From positions 62,001-126,000 of the forward strand of contig NZ_JBJYIN010000002.1 of the NCBI RefSeq assembly GCF_046237015.1: a stretch of DNA of 64,000 bases, in the 5' to 3' direction. A model generated the notes under the pieces. The model made no database searches. It was given only the letters and a program-made list of their open reading frames with translations, and was not told the origin of the DNA. Made by a program: the position numbers and the translations under genes. Origin of the DNA: JBJYIN01 sp046237015 (lineage in GTDB: Bacteria > Pseudomonadota > Gammaproteobacteria > Enterobacterales > Enterobacteriaceae). Below are positions 7,824-16,535 of this stretch, piece after piece (position 1 is the first letter of the stretch; every line of letters begins with the position of its first letter).

Positions 7824-8945
7824 TTATCGCAGCAGCGATTTTTCTGTAGTGAGATCAAATAGATGGCAATATGCCATTTCGAAGCGCATCGATATGATGT
7901 CACCGTGACTGAAGGTGTTCTCGGGGGTGAAAGGAATGCGTGCGATCGTCTGGGAACCATTCAGAGAGAAATACATAAATGATTCGTTGCCCATTGCCTC
8001 AATAGCATCAATGCGACAGGTGACGGTAGTGCCAATTTCCGCCGTGAAGGCTACTGCTATGTGCTCCGGACGGATGCCGAACCAGACCGTCTTGCCGACA
8101 TGCTCTACTAACTGATGGGCCTTATCTGGCGGTAGCGGCAGAGTGATATCGGGACTGAGTTGCAGTCGCAGATTCGTGCCATCCGCGACGAGCACACCCT
8201 TGAGTAAGTTCATCGCTGGTGAACCGATGAACCCGGCAACAAATTTATTGGCAGGATAATGATATAGGTTCATTGGCGTGTCGACTTGCATAATGCCGCC
8301 CTGATTGAGCACACAGATGCGATTGCCCAGCGTCATCGCTTCTACCTGATCGTGGGTGACGTAGATCATGGTCGCGTTTTGCCCTTCACTTTTGAGTGTA
8401 TGGTGTAGTTGAGCGATGCTGACACGGGTGGTAACGCGTAGTTTGGCATCCAGATTGGAGAGTGGTTCATCAAATAAAAAGACATCCGGTTTCCGTACCA
8501 TCGCACGTCCTAGTGCCACGCGTTGTCGCTGTCCGCCCGACATTTCTCCGGGTTTGTTGTGCAGTAGATGAGATATTTCCAGCAGATGTGCCGCTTCTTT
8601 GATACGTCCATCGATCTCGCTTTTTGGCAATTTCTGCTGCCGTAGTCCGAATGCCATGTTTTCGTATACTGACATGTGTGGGTAGAGCGCATAGTTTTGA
8701 AAAACCATTGCGATGCCCCGATCTTTGGGTGCCAGATGATTAACGACTCTGCCACCAATGGAAATTTCTCCGCCACTTATTTCCTCAAGCCCGGCGATCA
8801 TTCGCAGAATCGTCGATTTGGCGCAGCCTGAAGGGCCGACGAAGACCATGAATTCTCCCTCTTCAATGGTGAGATCGATGCCGTGTACTGCTCTGAATCC
8901 GTTCGGGTAAGTTTTTTTCACGCCGTGTAGCGTTACGCCAGCCAT
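7824..8945 (-). CDS. ABC transporter ATP-binding protein, UgpC/MsmK-like
   Basis: A 373-residue ATPase of a carbohydrate or glycerophosphoryl-type importer. Walker A reads GPSGCAKST, with Ala in place of the usual third Gly; I have seen this variant in other sugar importers. The signature is MSGGQRQRVALGRA, Walker B VFLFDEPLSNLDAKLR and the H-loop YVTHDQ. A C-terminal OB-fold (TOBE-like) regulatory region spans about residues 235-373. It is the last gene of a minus-strand operon that also encodes two permeases and a binding protein, so it is probably their dedicated ATPase. Confidence 0.93.
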   Translation of the reverse strand: MAGVTLHGVKKTYPNGFRAVHGIDLTIEEGEFMVFVGPSGCAKSTILRMIAGLEEISGGEISIGGRVVNHLAPKDRGIAMVFQNYALYPHMSVYENMAFGLRQQKLPKSEIDGRIKEAAHLLEISHLLHNKPGEMSGGQRQRVALGRAMVRKPDVFLFDEPLSNLDAKLRVTTRVSIAQLHHTLKSEGQNATMIYVTHDQVEAMTLGNRICVLNQGGIMQVDTPMNLYHYPANKFVAGFIGSPAMNLLKGVLVADGTNLRLQLSPDITLPLPPDKAHQLVEHVGKTVWFGIRPEHIAVAFTAEIGTTVTCRIDAIEAMGNESFMYFSLNGSQTIARIPFTPENTFSHGDIISMRFEMAYCHLFDLTTEKSLLR

Positions 8946-8954
8946 TTTTTCTCC

Positions 8955-9677
8955 TTAGAACAACTGCTGTAGCTGATGGAGGTTACAGTCCGCCACCGAT
9001 GGCAAAATCATGTCAGCGTAGGGTTCCAGTTCGTGTTGTGTCGCTGCACCGGTCAATACCCCTATTTTTTTAACCCCAGCGTTGCGGCCAAATAGCATGT
9101 CGGAGACTGTATCGCCGAACATGACAATTTCATCGACCGACAAATCGCAATGGGTACAGAATCGCTCAAGTAACTCGGGGGCAGGCTTGGGAGCGACGTT
9201 ACCATCGGAATAACCGATGTAGTCAAAAAGGGAGTAGATTCCCGCATGTTCAAGGCTGAAGAGGGTGGCATCTTTGCTGTCTGCTGTTGCGACGCCAAGT
9301 TTGAACCCCTGATTTTTCAGCGACATTAACGTCGCTTTTACGCCCGGCAGTGGGCGAATTAATTGAGGGTTTTCTTCTACCTGAGAATTGAACAGCCCCT
9401 TAACTTGCTGGGTGAATCCTTTAAGATCGCCACGGAACATGAGCATCTGGTGCCATACGGCTGCAATATCTTCCGTCGGGTTCGCGGCAAGCAGGCCGCT
9501 ATTGTCGATACGCTGACCGGAGACGCCGATTGCTGCCAGCAGCGCCTGAGCCGTCACGGTGGTGTCTGGATATGTTTTCAGCAATCGTTCCGTCACCTCG
9601 CAGGCGATCTGACTCCACATTGCGTGGAACTCTAACAACGTGCCGTCTTTATCGAAGAGCAGTCCTTTAGCGGTCAT
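8955..9677 (-). CDS. HAD-superfamily phosphatase, Gph-like
   Basis: A 240-residue haloacid dehalogenase-type hydrolase. Motif I is FDKDGTLLEF (residues 8-17), motif II the VATADS region, motif III the conserved Lys in APKPAPE, and motif IV FGDTVSDM. A helical cap lies between motifs I and II, as in phosphoglycolate phosphatase-like enzymes. It overlaps the end of the PHP-domain gene by 11 bp and is followed after 9 bp by the ABC ATPase gene, so it belongs to the importer operon. It probably dephosphorylates the imported compound or its breakdown product; the substrate is not known. Confidence 0.88.
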   Translation of the reverse strand: MTAKGLLFDKDGTLLEFHAMWSQIACEVTERLLKTYPDTTVTAQALLAAIGVSGQRIDNSGLLAANPTEDIAAVWHQMLMFRGDLKGFTQQVKGLFNSQVEENPQLIRPLPGVKATLMSLKNQGFKLGVATADSKDATLFSLEHAGIYSLFDYIGYSDGNVAPKPAPELLERFCTHCDLSVDEIVMFGDTVSDMLFGRNAGVKKIGVLTGAATQHELEPYADMILPSVADCNLHQLQQLF

Positions 9678-11085
9678 GGTATTGCATTGCCTCCAGCAAT
9701 TCGCCCCAGGTTTGGACGGTAGGGTGGTCGAATCGTGTTGATTTAAGGCGATAAACCGGGTTGATCAATCCCTCGAATTCATCATTGTGTTCGCGCCGAA
9801 TGTCGATTCTGGCCCAATCATTTCCGCTCAGATCGATGTCGAAACAGGTTGGTTGAGGATTTAATGGGTAACGGGCGACACAGTCGCCGTCAACAATACA
9901 CTCGGCGACGTAATGCTGGGTGGTGTCTGCAACGGCAAGTTGATAGCTGACGATATCGTCTCGAATGCCATCACCCGGCAGGATCGCGCCGTCGTTGATT
10001 GTGAATGTGAGTCCACAGTGACGCTCAATATAAATATGGCCCTGACGTAATCCGTTCAGGATGCTGTCACCCGTTAAACCATTGGCGTAAACAACGGTGG
10101 CAGGATCGCCATAGATCGAAGGTTCTGTGGCGTTAGGGTTGCGTTCATGAGGCACCAGATGAGCATCGCTGCCGCCGACGGCCGCAATACGATGACCGGC
10201 ATTCCACATAGCACTCAGCACGTTCAGTGCCTCGTTGGTAGATTGTGGTGAAGTTGACCAGGTGGGATCGCAGCACACTTCCATCGTATTTACCCGAGCA
10301 AGCGGCATATCGCGGTAGAGCCAGTGCCACGGTTTCATCATCGGGTGATTGATGCTCACGTTGCCGCGACCTAAGGCCATGTCCAATCCCTGAGCGATTA
10401 GCTCTGCGCTGGAAAAGGCGGCACCATTCATATTAAGACCTCGATGGGGACCGTGTACGTTGAAGTGCCCCAGATCGGTGGTGATTTCTATCCCTGGCAG
10501 GATCAGAGTGTTTTCCAACTGCGGAAGTTCGGGATGGCAGATGTTGTGCTCGGTCAGGAAAAAGAAATCCAACCGCTGCTGTTTGACGATCGCTATTATG
10601 TCAGCAAGGGCATTATGCCCATCGGAGAGTGTGCTGTGAGCATGCAGATCGCCGCGATACCAACGAGTCACAGGGTGCTTGTTTGCGGCGTAGTCAAAGA
10701 GTGATCGGTTATTTGTGTCAAATGCTGGCGTGGTGGGAATGCCATACTCTTGCGGTGGCACATCGAACTCAACTTCAAGACTATAGCTTAGCGGGTCGGG
10801 ATCTCGATTTTCTCCATCCAGACGGTAGAGATGTAGTTGCCATTCCCCTGAAATGAGCTCGCCTTTAAAACCGCCAGGCATCGCACTGTGGCGACTGATG
10901 ATCAGTTCCTTTTCTTTTTTCTCGAATAGAATGTTGGCGCGAATTTGACCTTGCGGATCGTATAAATAGGCGTAGATGAATCCCTTCTTGGCCGTGCTGC
11001 CGCGTAGTGCGATGCTTTCGGCGTCGGATACGGTAAAGGTAAGCGTGTCATGGCCGAAGCGAAGTTCGCCGCTGAAATAGGTCAT
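9667..11085 (-). CDS. PHP-domain metal-dependent hydrolase, CehA/McbA-like
   Basis: The middle of this 472-residue protein is a PHP phosphoesterase domain (about residues 140-350), recognised by GDLHAHSTLSDGHNA with its metal-binding His residues, FLTEHN, and SINHPMM. A beta-rich segment precedes it. CehA/McbA-type PHP proteins hydrolyse esters or phosphodiesters. An upstream ATG at 11100 is possible, but the chosen start at 11085 has AGGAA six bases before it. Next to a UgpB-like importer and a HAD phosphatase it may cleave an imported phosphodiester. The protein is probably cytoplasmic, as no signal peptide is visible. Confidence 0.82.
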   Translation of the reverse strand: MTYFSGELRFGHDTLTFTVSDAESIALRGSTAKKGFIYAYLYDPQGQIRANILFEKKEKELIISRHSAMPGGFKGELISGEWQLHLYRLDGENRDPDPLSYSLEVEFDVPPQEYGIPTTPAFDTNNRSLFDYAANKHPVTRWYRGDLHAHSTLSDGHNALADIIAIVKQQRLDFFFLTEHNICHPELPQLENTLILPGIEITTDLGHFNVHGPHRGLNMNGAAFSSAELIAQGLDMALGRGNVSINHPMMKPWHWLYRDMPLARVNTMEVCCDPTWSTSPQSTNEALNVLSAMWNAGHRIAAVGGSDAHLVPHERNPNATEPSIYGDPATVVYANGLTGDSILNGLRQGHIYIERHCGLTFTINDGAILPGDGIRDDIVSYQLAVADTTQHYVAECIVDGDCVARYPLNPQPTCFDIDLSGNDWARIDIRREHNDEFEGLINPVYRLKSTRFDHPTVQTWGELLEAMQYHDR

Positions 11086-11116
11086 GGGAAGTTCCTGCAT
11101 GGGTTGGGTCGGTAAT

Positions 11117-11138
11117 GAGGCGGCGAATATGCCGCCTC
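11117..11138 (-). other. GC-rich hairpin after the binding-protein gene
   Basis: GAGGCGGC (11117-11124) and GCCGCCTC (11131-11138) form a perfect 8-bp stem with a 6-nt loop, between the binding-protein stop and the PHP gene start. No U-run follows. Such hairpins often protect binding-protein mRNA, which is needed in excess over the other operon products. Confidence 0.55.
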
Positions 11139-11162
11139 GTAACCAATTAAGGAATGAACGAA

Positions 11163-12446
11163 TTAAGGACGGTTGCTGCGATCCAAGGCTCGTTGTGCGT
11201 TCTTAGCTGCTTGTTTTAATGCTTTCTCCGCTGGGATGTTTTCGATCTCAATTTGATCGGCTGCAATGGCCAGTGCGTCGAGAATTTTGCCACCCGTTGG
11301 GTCCATAAAATCCGGAGTACCGGTACTGGCCTGCATCAAAGGCACCAATGCCTGAGGGTTTTTGTCGGTATATGCCTTATAGGCGGGATCGGTAGTAACG
11401 CTGTTGCGCACAGGAATGTAGCCGGTGAGCATGGACCAGCGAGCCGTGTTGGCTGCCTTGGTATAGTAACGGATGAATTCAAAGGCACCTTTGGCGGCTT
11501 TCTCGTTGCTTCCTTTTGGTAAAACAAATTCAAGAGCGCCAACCTGAGGGGTTGCCGGATGGGTTCCCCATCCAGGTTGGGGGGCCGCGGCGAGTTTGGT
11601 GAAATCCAGATCGGCCTGATCGCCGGAAGATCCCGTATAGCCCAGAGCACGTTCTTTCATCACATCATCAATCGTTTTGTACCAGTATTCCCAACCTTGC
11701 CCACCATGATGGATGCGCATGATCTTATCGTCATGGATCCATTTACGGAAACCTTCAAATACGTCTATCCAGGCGGGGGAGTCGATCAGCACTTTTTTTC
11801 CATCATCGCTGATCGCTTTGGCACCATTAGAAAAAGCCGCATCGATGAGGTTACCGTTACCCCACATGGGTTCCCAGCCATAAAAGGTCACGTTACCTTG
11901 TGCATCGCGCTGGGTCGCTTTGGCTGCAACGGCAGCCAGACCTTGCCAGGTCTTCAGATTTTCTGCACTGAAACCGAGATCGGCAAGTCTCTGTTTGTTG
12001 TAATAAAGTACCTGCGTTGTGCCATAAGCCGGGATAGCGTGTACCGTACCATCCGAACCAGTGACTTGGCGGCGGAATGCCCCGACGAAATCGGTGAAAT
12101 TGAATTCGTCATCCAGATAAGGGCGTAAATCCCGCAGTACGCCACGACTTCCGAGCGTCTTACCCGTGATGGAATCAACCAGCGCAAACGTTGGTGCCGT
12201 TTTTGATGCCAAACCTGCCTGTAATTTCTGGAACGTCTCCTGATAGTCACCCTGCAACGCACCTTTGATTTCGTATTCATCCTGACTCTGGTTGAATTCG
12301 CTAATGAGCTCTTTCATCAATTGCTGGGGTTTGGCACCACCGGAATACCAGAAATTGACTTCTGTTTTCGCCTGCGCCGGTATGGAAAAACAGAGCGCGC
12401 CCAAGACGACAGTCGAACATACAACCGCTATTTTTGTTAATTTCAT
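11163..12446 (-). CDS. ABC transporter periplasmic binding protein, UgpB-like
   Basis: A 427-residue extracytoplasmic solute-binding protein of the family 1 type. The reading frame runs 92 codons further upstream, but only the start at 12446 gives a signal peptide (MKLTKIAVVCSTVVLGALCFSIPAQA, cleavage after AQA). The mature N-terminus, with NFWYSGGAKPQ and QGDYQETFQKLQAGLASKTAPT, resembles glycerol-3-phosphate/sugar binding proteins such as UgpB. It is preceded by two permease genes with a 5-bp gap. The ligand is unknown; the hydrolases in the operon point to a phosphorylated or phosphodiester compound. Confidence 0.9.
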   Translation of the reverse strand: MKLTKIAVVCSTVVLGALCFSIPAQAKTEVNFWYSGGAKPQQLMKELISEFNQSQDEYEIKGALQGDYQETFQKLQAGLASKTAPTFALVDSITGKTLGSRGVLRDLRPYLDDEFNFTDFVGAFRRQVTGSDGTVHAIPAYGTTQVLYYNKQRLADLGFSAENLKTWQGLAAVAAKATQRDAQGNVTFYGWEPMWGNGNLIDAAFSNGAKAISDDGKKVLIDSPAWIDVFEGFRKWIHDDKIMRIHHGGQGWEYWYKTIDDVMKERALGYTGSSGDQADLDFTKLAAAPQPGWGTHPATPQVGALEFVLPKGSNEKAAKGAFEFIRYYTKAANTARWSMLTGYIPVRNSVTTDPAYKAYTDKNPQALVPLMQASTGTPDFMDPTGGKILDALAIAADQIEIENIPAEKALKQAAKNAQRALDRSNRP

Positions 12447-12451
12447 GATGA

Positions 12452-13354
12452 TCACTCTTTTACGCCGTTGTCGGCAATTCCAGACAAAATGGTTTTTTGT
12501 GAAAGGATAAACAGCAGCAGCAGAGGGAATACCGCGATGGTGCTCGCTGCCATAACTTGCGACCAGTTGAGACCGTAATGGCCGTCCGAAATAAAAAATT
12601 GACGGACGCCCGCTGCGATGAGATTCAGATCCTGAGAGGTAATCACCAGGCTTGGCCACATGTAGTTGTTGTAATTGGTAATAAAGGTAATGAGAAACAG
12701 GGTCGCTAGTGCCGATTTGCATTGTGGCAATACGATGCGATACAGAATTTTCAGTTCTCCCGCGCCGTCAATGCGTGCGGCTTCGATTAACGATGGGTGA
12801 ATGTTCAGGAATACCTGACGCAAATAGAACACGCCAAATACGCTGGCGGCGTTGGAGATCACCAGACCAGCGTGAGTATCCAACAGATGGAGGTGCGACA
12901 GAATAATGTATGCCGGAATATAGGTTACTGCCCCCGGTATCATGTAGCAGCCCATCACGATGAAGAACAACACGGAGCGGGAACGAAATTTTAACTGGGT
13001 GATGGCATAGGCGAACAGGGACGAATTGGCTATGACGAACAGCGCGGTAATCAGTGCGACGCTGAAACTGTTATAGATGTATTGTCCAAATGGCGCGCTA
13101 TGAAATGTCTCGACGAAAGTTGATAGGCGAAAATGTTGTGGAATCAGGTTAAGCGGACTGCTGAAAATCTCATCGTTGGATTTCAGTGCGCCGGACAGCA
13201 TCCAAATAAAAGGAAATGCCATCATCAGCCCGGCTAACGTGAGCAGAGTGTGACGAAATACGGTGCTTGCATATAAGCTCCACATTTTGCGAACGGGGCG
13301 CAACCGTATCTGTCGATCGGGTCGAGAATCCAGAATAAGCGTATCGACGGTCAT
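12452..13354 (-). CDS. ABC transporter permease, UgpE/MalG-like
   Basis: A 300-residue inner-membrane permease with about six hydrophobic segments. The EAA loop reads EAARIDGAGELKILYRIVLPQCKSAL (given here only as its key feature), near residue 190, which contacts the ATPase. A ribosome binding site (AGGAG) precedes the ATG. The N-terminal cytoplasmic stretch of about 30 residues is longer than usual. The partner permease lies 12 bp upstream. Confidence 0.92.
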   Translation of the reverse strand: MTVDTLILDSRPDRQIRLRPVRKMWSLYASTVFRHTLLTLAGLMMAFPFIWMLSGALKSNDEIFSSPLNLIPQHFRLSTFVETFHSAPFGQYIYNSFSVALITALFVIANSSLFAYAITQLKFRSRSVLFFIVMGCYMIPGAVTYIPAYIILSHLHLLDTHAGLVISNAASVFGVFYLRQVFLNIHPSLIEAARIDGAGELKILYRIVLPQCKSALATLFLITFITNYNNYMWPSLVITSQDLNLIAAGVRQFFISDGHYGLNWSQVMAASTIAVFPLLLLFILSQKTILSGIADNGVKE

Positions 13355-13365
13355 GAAGCTATCTC

Positions 13366-14250
13366 CTAGTAGTAAACCCAGCGTTTGCCGATGACGATAT
13401 TGAGCAGGGTGAGTGCACCGGTGATAATCAGAATGATCAGTGATGTTGCCGTGGCCATACCCATATCGAACTGCTCGAAGGCCTGCTGATAGAACAGATA
13501 CAGTAAGGTTCGGGTGCTGCCGCTTGGTCCACCCTGAGTCAGAATGCGGAACTGATCAAAAGCCTGTACCGCATTGACCATGTTGACGATGACAAGGAAG
13601 AACGTGGTCGGAGAGATCAATGGCAGCGTAATGTGAAAGAAACGCGCTAACGGGTGGCAACCGTCGATCAGCGAGGCTTCATATAGAGAATGAGGGATAC
13701 GGTTTAGCGCACTGATATAGAACAGCATGGTCCATCCCACCGCCTGCCATATTGTCACGATGGCGACGGCAAGCATGGCGCTGTCGCCGCTTTCCAGCCA
13801 CGGAATGGGCGCGATACCGAATTTTTCCAGCAACAGATTAATGAGTCCGGCTTTGGTATCGAAAACCCATGACCACACGATAGAAACGGCAATGGTGGGG
13901 GTGATCCAGGGGGAGAAAATTACCGCACGATAGAGATGACTACCGCGAAAGTTTCGGTGTAGCAGTTGCGCGAACAGTAGCCCTAAACCTAGTGTGGGTA
14001 AGATGACGCCACAGGCAAACAGAAGGGTATTTCCCAGCGCTTGAAGAAAATCATCACCCGTCAACATATCGCGATAGTTATCCAGCCCAACCAGATTGTA
14101 ATCGGCGGAAATATAGTCCCAGTTGGTAAAACTGATATAAACGCTGATAACCAACGGAATAAGCCAGAATGTGATGAGCGGAACCAGTAGCGGTGCGACA
14201 AAGCACAGCACATTTAGTTTTTCTCGCAGAGTATGGGATCGCATCTTCAT
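13366..14250 (-). CDS. ABC transporter permease, UgpA/MalF-like
   Basis: A 294-residue permease with six predicted membrane spans and the EAA-type loop YEASLIDGCHPLARFFHITLPL near residue 200. It is the first gene of the importer operon, with AAGGAC eight bases before the ATG. Its promoter should lie in the 110-bp gap below the GcvA-like LysR gene at 14361, which is transcribed in the same direction. Confidence 0.92.
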   Translation of the reverse strand: MKMRSHTLREKLNVLCFVAPLLVPLITFWLIPLVISVYISFTNWDYISADYNLVGLDNYRDMLTGDDFLQALGNTLLFACGVILPTLGLGLLFAQLLHRNFRGSHLYRAVIFSPWITPTIAVSIVWSWVFDTKAGLINLLLEKFGIAPIPWLESGDSAMLAVAIVTIWQAVGWTMLFYISALNRIPHSLYEASLIDGCHPLARFFHITLPLISPTTFFLVIVNMVNAVQAFDQFRILTQGGPSGSTRTLLYLFYQQAFEQFDMGMATATSLIILIITGALTLLNIVIGKRWVYY

Positions 14251-14360
14251 CTTTTCATGTCCTTCGTTGATGCTGTGATAGTAATGCGCTTGTGTGACAG
14301 TTCTGATGAAGGTTGCCTTATGTTTTTTAATGAAAGGAATAAGAAAAACTTAAGGACGTA

Positions 14361-15257
14361 CTACTCTGTTGCCTTGAACAAGTCTTCGGCGTGCTGGCTA
14401 TGCAGCCATTGACAGAAAAAGCTGACTTTTGCGGAACGTTGATTTTGGGTGATCAGATAATGGCCGGAGTCGGATAGCATTGAGCCATTGATTGCGAGGA
14501 CAACATCTTTATTCTTTAACGCGTTATGGACGACGAGTGAGCGTACCAACATGATACCGGCATCGTGCTTCACCGCTTCTAATCCATGCAGGGAATTACT
14601 GATTTCAATGCGAATATTGGGTGTCACAGGTGGAAGATGGTTATGCGCCAGCCATTGCAACCAACTCTCCTCGTAACCTTTGACTTGCACAGCAGGTAGT
14701 TGACTGAGATCGGTTCGCTCCAACGCGTCCTTATGTCGCATCCTGAACGCAGGGCTACACACCATCAGCCAGTGCTCCTGAAATAATTTTTCTGCCCGAG
14801 TATCGGCCGTTTCGATAAATCCGTTGGTGAGTTCGATGTCGGCATCTTTGCAAGGTTCTCGAGAGGGCCAGTCGACCAGGTTCAGGTTGAGACGGATGAA
14901 CGGGTAGCGCTCAGTAAAATCGGCGAGTTTGGGGATCAGCCAGTTGTGGCCAATGGAATGGTTCACGTTGATTTTCAAGAAATTTTCCTGTTGGCTGTTG
15001 CCGAACAGGAATTGTGTTTGCTGTCGTAAATGCTGTAGGGTGCCGGTGACAACCGGTAGATACTGCTGCGCTTTGTCCGTCGGTACGATTCGATTGCCAC
15101 CGCGTTCGAATAGGGGGCTGCCGAGGTGCTGTTCCAGGCTTTTCAACTGTTGGCTGACTGCGGATTGAGTCACATGAAGCTCTCGGGCGGCGGAGCCGAT
15201 AGAGCCGAGTCGAGCCACGGATTCAAAAGCGAGCAGGGCGCGTAAAGGAGGGAGCAT
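14361..15257 (-). CDS. LysR-type transcriptional regulator, GcvA-like
   Basis: A 298-residue LysR protein with the GcvA-type N-terminus (LPPLRALLAFESVARLGSIGSAARELHVTQSAVSQQLKSLE, helix-turn-helix at about residues 18-40) followed by an effector-binding domain. It is on the same strand as, and directly upstream of, the ABC importer operon, so it may regulate it; no operator could be read with certainty. The substrate signal is unknown. Confidence 0.9.
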   Translation of the reverse strand: MLPPLRALLAFESVARLGSIGSAARELHVTQSAVSQQLKSLEQHLGSPLFERGGNRIVPTDKAQQYLPVVTGTLQHLRQQTQFLFGNSQQENFLKINVNHSIGHNWLIPKLADFTERYPFIRLNLNLVDWPSREPCKDADIELTNGFIETADTRAEKLFQEHWLMVCSPAFRMRHKDALERTDLSQLPAVQVKGYEESWLQWLAHNHLPPVTPNIRIEISNSLHGLEAVKHDAGIMLVRSLVVHNALKNKDVVLAINGSMLSDSGHYLITQNQRSAKVSFFCQWLHSQHAEDLFKATE

Positions 15258-15501
15258 TGTTGATTATCCGTCTTGCCGATTCTTGTCGCAGAATAAAATA
15301 AGACGATTTGATGACAGATAAATGAAGAGACAATACGGTGAGGAGGCAATCGGCGGTGTGTTCGTTATCCCTGCGTAGGCAGTAATCTTGCTGATATCAA
15401 TATACGACCAGTGGATCGATTCCGTTTGTACGAAAATGAGTGAAATAAATAGTGGACGTGAGCTATTTACCCCACCCTGATCGGTTTACTTACTGAGCCT
15501 T

Positions 15502-15867
15502 TTAACGGGCCAACACGCTCATGGCGGTGATAATCGGGCCACCTACGGTGCGTTTGAGTGCGCCTATCGCCAAACCTTTCAACAATGTCTTTGCGCCGCG
15601 ACGAATCGTGCTGTCGATATAATCCTTATCTTTACCCGCGCGCATCCAACCTAGCTGTTCCACTCTTTCCAGCAATTGATCAACACAGACTTTTTGATTA
15701 TCAAAACAGATTGCAACCGATCCTGCATAGAGACGATGTGTCACCTCATGCACACCGTCCAGTTGCTCCAACTGCTTCACCGTATGCGCGACCAGTTTGG
15801 GGTTTTTCTGAATGAAATCAGAACGAACACGAATACGATTCTGGGTCTGGTGCAGGTAAGGCGTCAT
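15502..15867 (-). CDS. HMA-like domain protein (HMA_2 type)
   Basis: A 121-residue protein starting MTPYLHQTQNRIRVRSDFIQ. Residues 5-75 follow the beta-alpha-beta pattern of heavy-metal-associated-like domains (NRIRVRS..., LDGVHEVTHRLYAGSVAICFD), but the CxxC metal motif is absent. A Gly-rich hydrophobic stretch (LLKGLAIGALKRTVGGPIITAMSVLA) ends the protein and could insert in a membrane. It is divergent from the HMA/P-type ATPase operon at 16192-19869, and two other HMA-like modules lie there. A role in assembling or guiding that ATPase is inferred. Confidence 0.65.
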   Translation of the reverse strand: MTPYLHQTQNRIRVRSDFIQKNPKLVAHTVKQLEQLDGVHEVTHRLYAGSVAICFDNQKVCVDQLLERVEQLGWMRAGKDKDYIDSTIRRGAKTLLKGLAIGALKRTVGGPIITAMSVLAR

Positions 15868-15977
15868 GACAACCTCAAGGACGAAAATGGTAATACGAAT
15901 AAGTTACGTTACCACTCCTGATTTGTCCACTTCTTGCCGGTAAAACCGCTGATTTTTTATGGTGAGAGCGGTGTCCT

Positions 15978-16145
15978 ATGGCTGTCGTAAACGAGGTTAA
16001 AAATTTCTCCCAGAATTTTTTTGTTCTCTTGTCACAAAAAACTGAGCGACTTGATAAACCGCAAGGTATCAAGGTGACATCGGATGATAATGGCAATGTT
16101 TGTTGGGTTTTTTATTTTCCTGAATCCATGCTAGACAGGTTTTGA
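15978..16145 (+). CDS. Small hypothetical protein (55 aa)
   Basis: A 55-codon frame from ATG 15978 to TGA 16143-16145. The product (MAVVNEVKNFSQNFFVLLSQ..., middle LDKPQGIKVTSDDNG, end SMLDRF) has a balanced, protein-like composition, unlike the antisense frame across it. It ends 46 bp before the HMA-like gene at 16192 and points the same way, so it could be the first gene of that operon. The ribosome binding site is weak. No family was recognised. Confidence 0.45.
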   Translation: MAVVNEVKNFSQNFFVLLSQKTERLDKPQGIKVTSDDNGNVCWVFYFPESMLDRF

Positions 16146-16191
16146 TTTCAGGATGGACCCCGTCCGCCACAATCGCAGATCCAGGAGCCAT

Positions 16192-16518
16192 ATGGAGTTA
16201 GATGACTTAAGCGGACTGATGATGCTACGTCGCTTTGTTGCGGTAGAACATCATATACCCGGACGTATACGTTTGCGTTTCACCAACCGGCTGATTCCCA
16301 GTATCGGTAAGGGAAAGCTGGAAAAACTTGAGGCGTTATGCCATCCCGAAAATGCGTTGCGCAGTTATACCTTTAATCATCATACCGGGAGTGTATTACT
16401 GGAGTATGACACCAGCCGAATTAAGCCCGAGGTGTTGACGCAGCTTTTTGGATCGGATGACGCGGCGGCCCAGCATGCGCTGGAACAGTTGGTTCAGTCG
16501 CTCTCGCCGTTATCCTAA
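16192..16518 (+). CDS. HMA-like domain protein (HMA_2 type, FezC-like?)
   Basis: A 108-residue protein. The start at 16192 is chosen because CCAGGAGCC lies just before it. The segment VEHHIPGRIRLRFTNRL (about residues 18-34) closely parallels the N-terminus of the P-type ATPase downstream (HQLPGRVRLRI), and the rest follows an HMA-like fold (RSYTFNHHTGSVLLEYD) without CxxC. Ferrosome clusters, as I remember them, pair a separate HMA-type protein with a P1B-6 ATPase. Four genes follow on the same strand with short gaps or overlaps. Confidence 0.68.
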   Translation: MELDDLSGLMMLRRFVAVEHHIPGRIRLRFTNRLIPSIGKGKLEKLEALCHPENALRSYTFNHHTGSVLLEYDTSRIKPEVLTQLFGSDDAAAQHALEQLVQSLSPLS

Positions 16519-16535
16519 TCATTAAGGAATCGAAT

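Noticed and set aside
15875..16096. 73-codon minus-strand frame between the HMA-like genes
   Set aside because: Composition is unlike a protein and the plus-strand 55-codon frame over the same bases looks much better.
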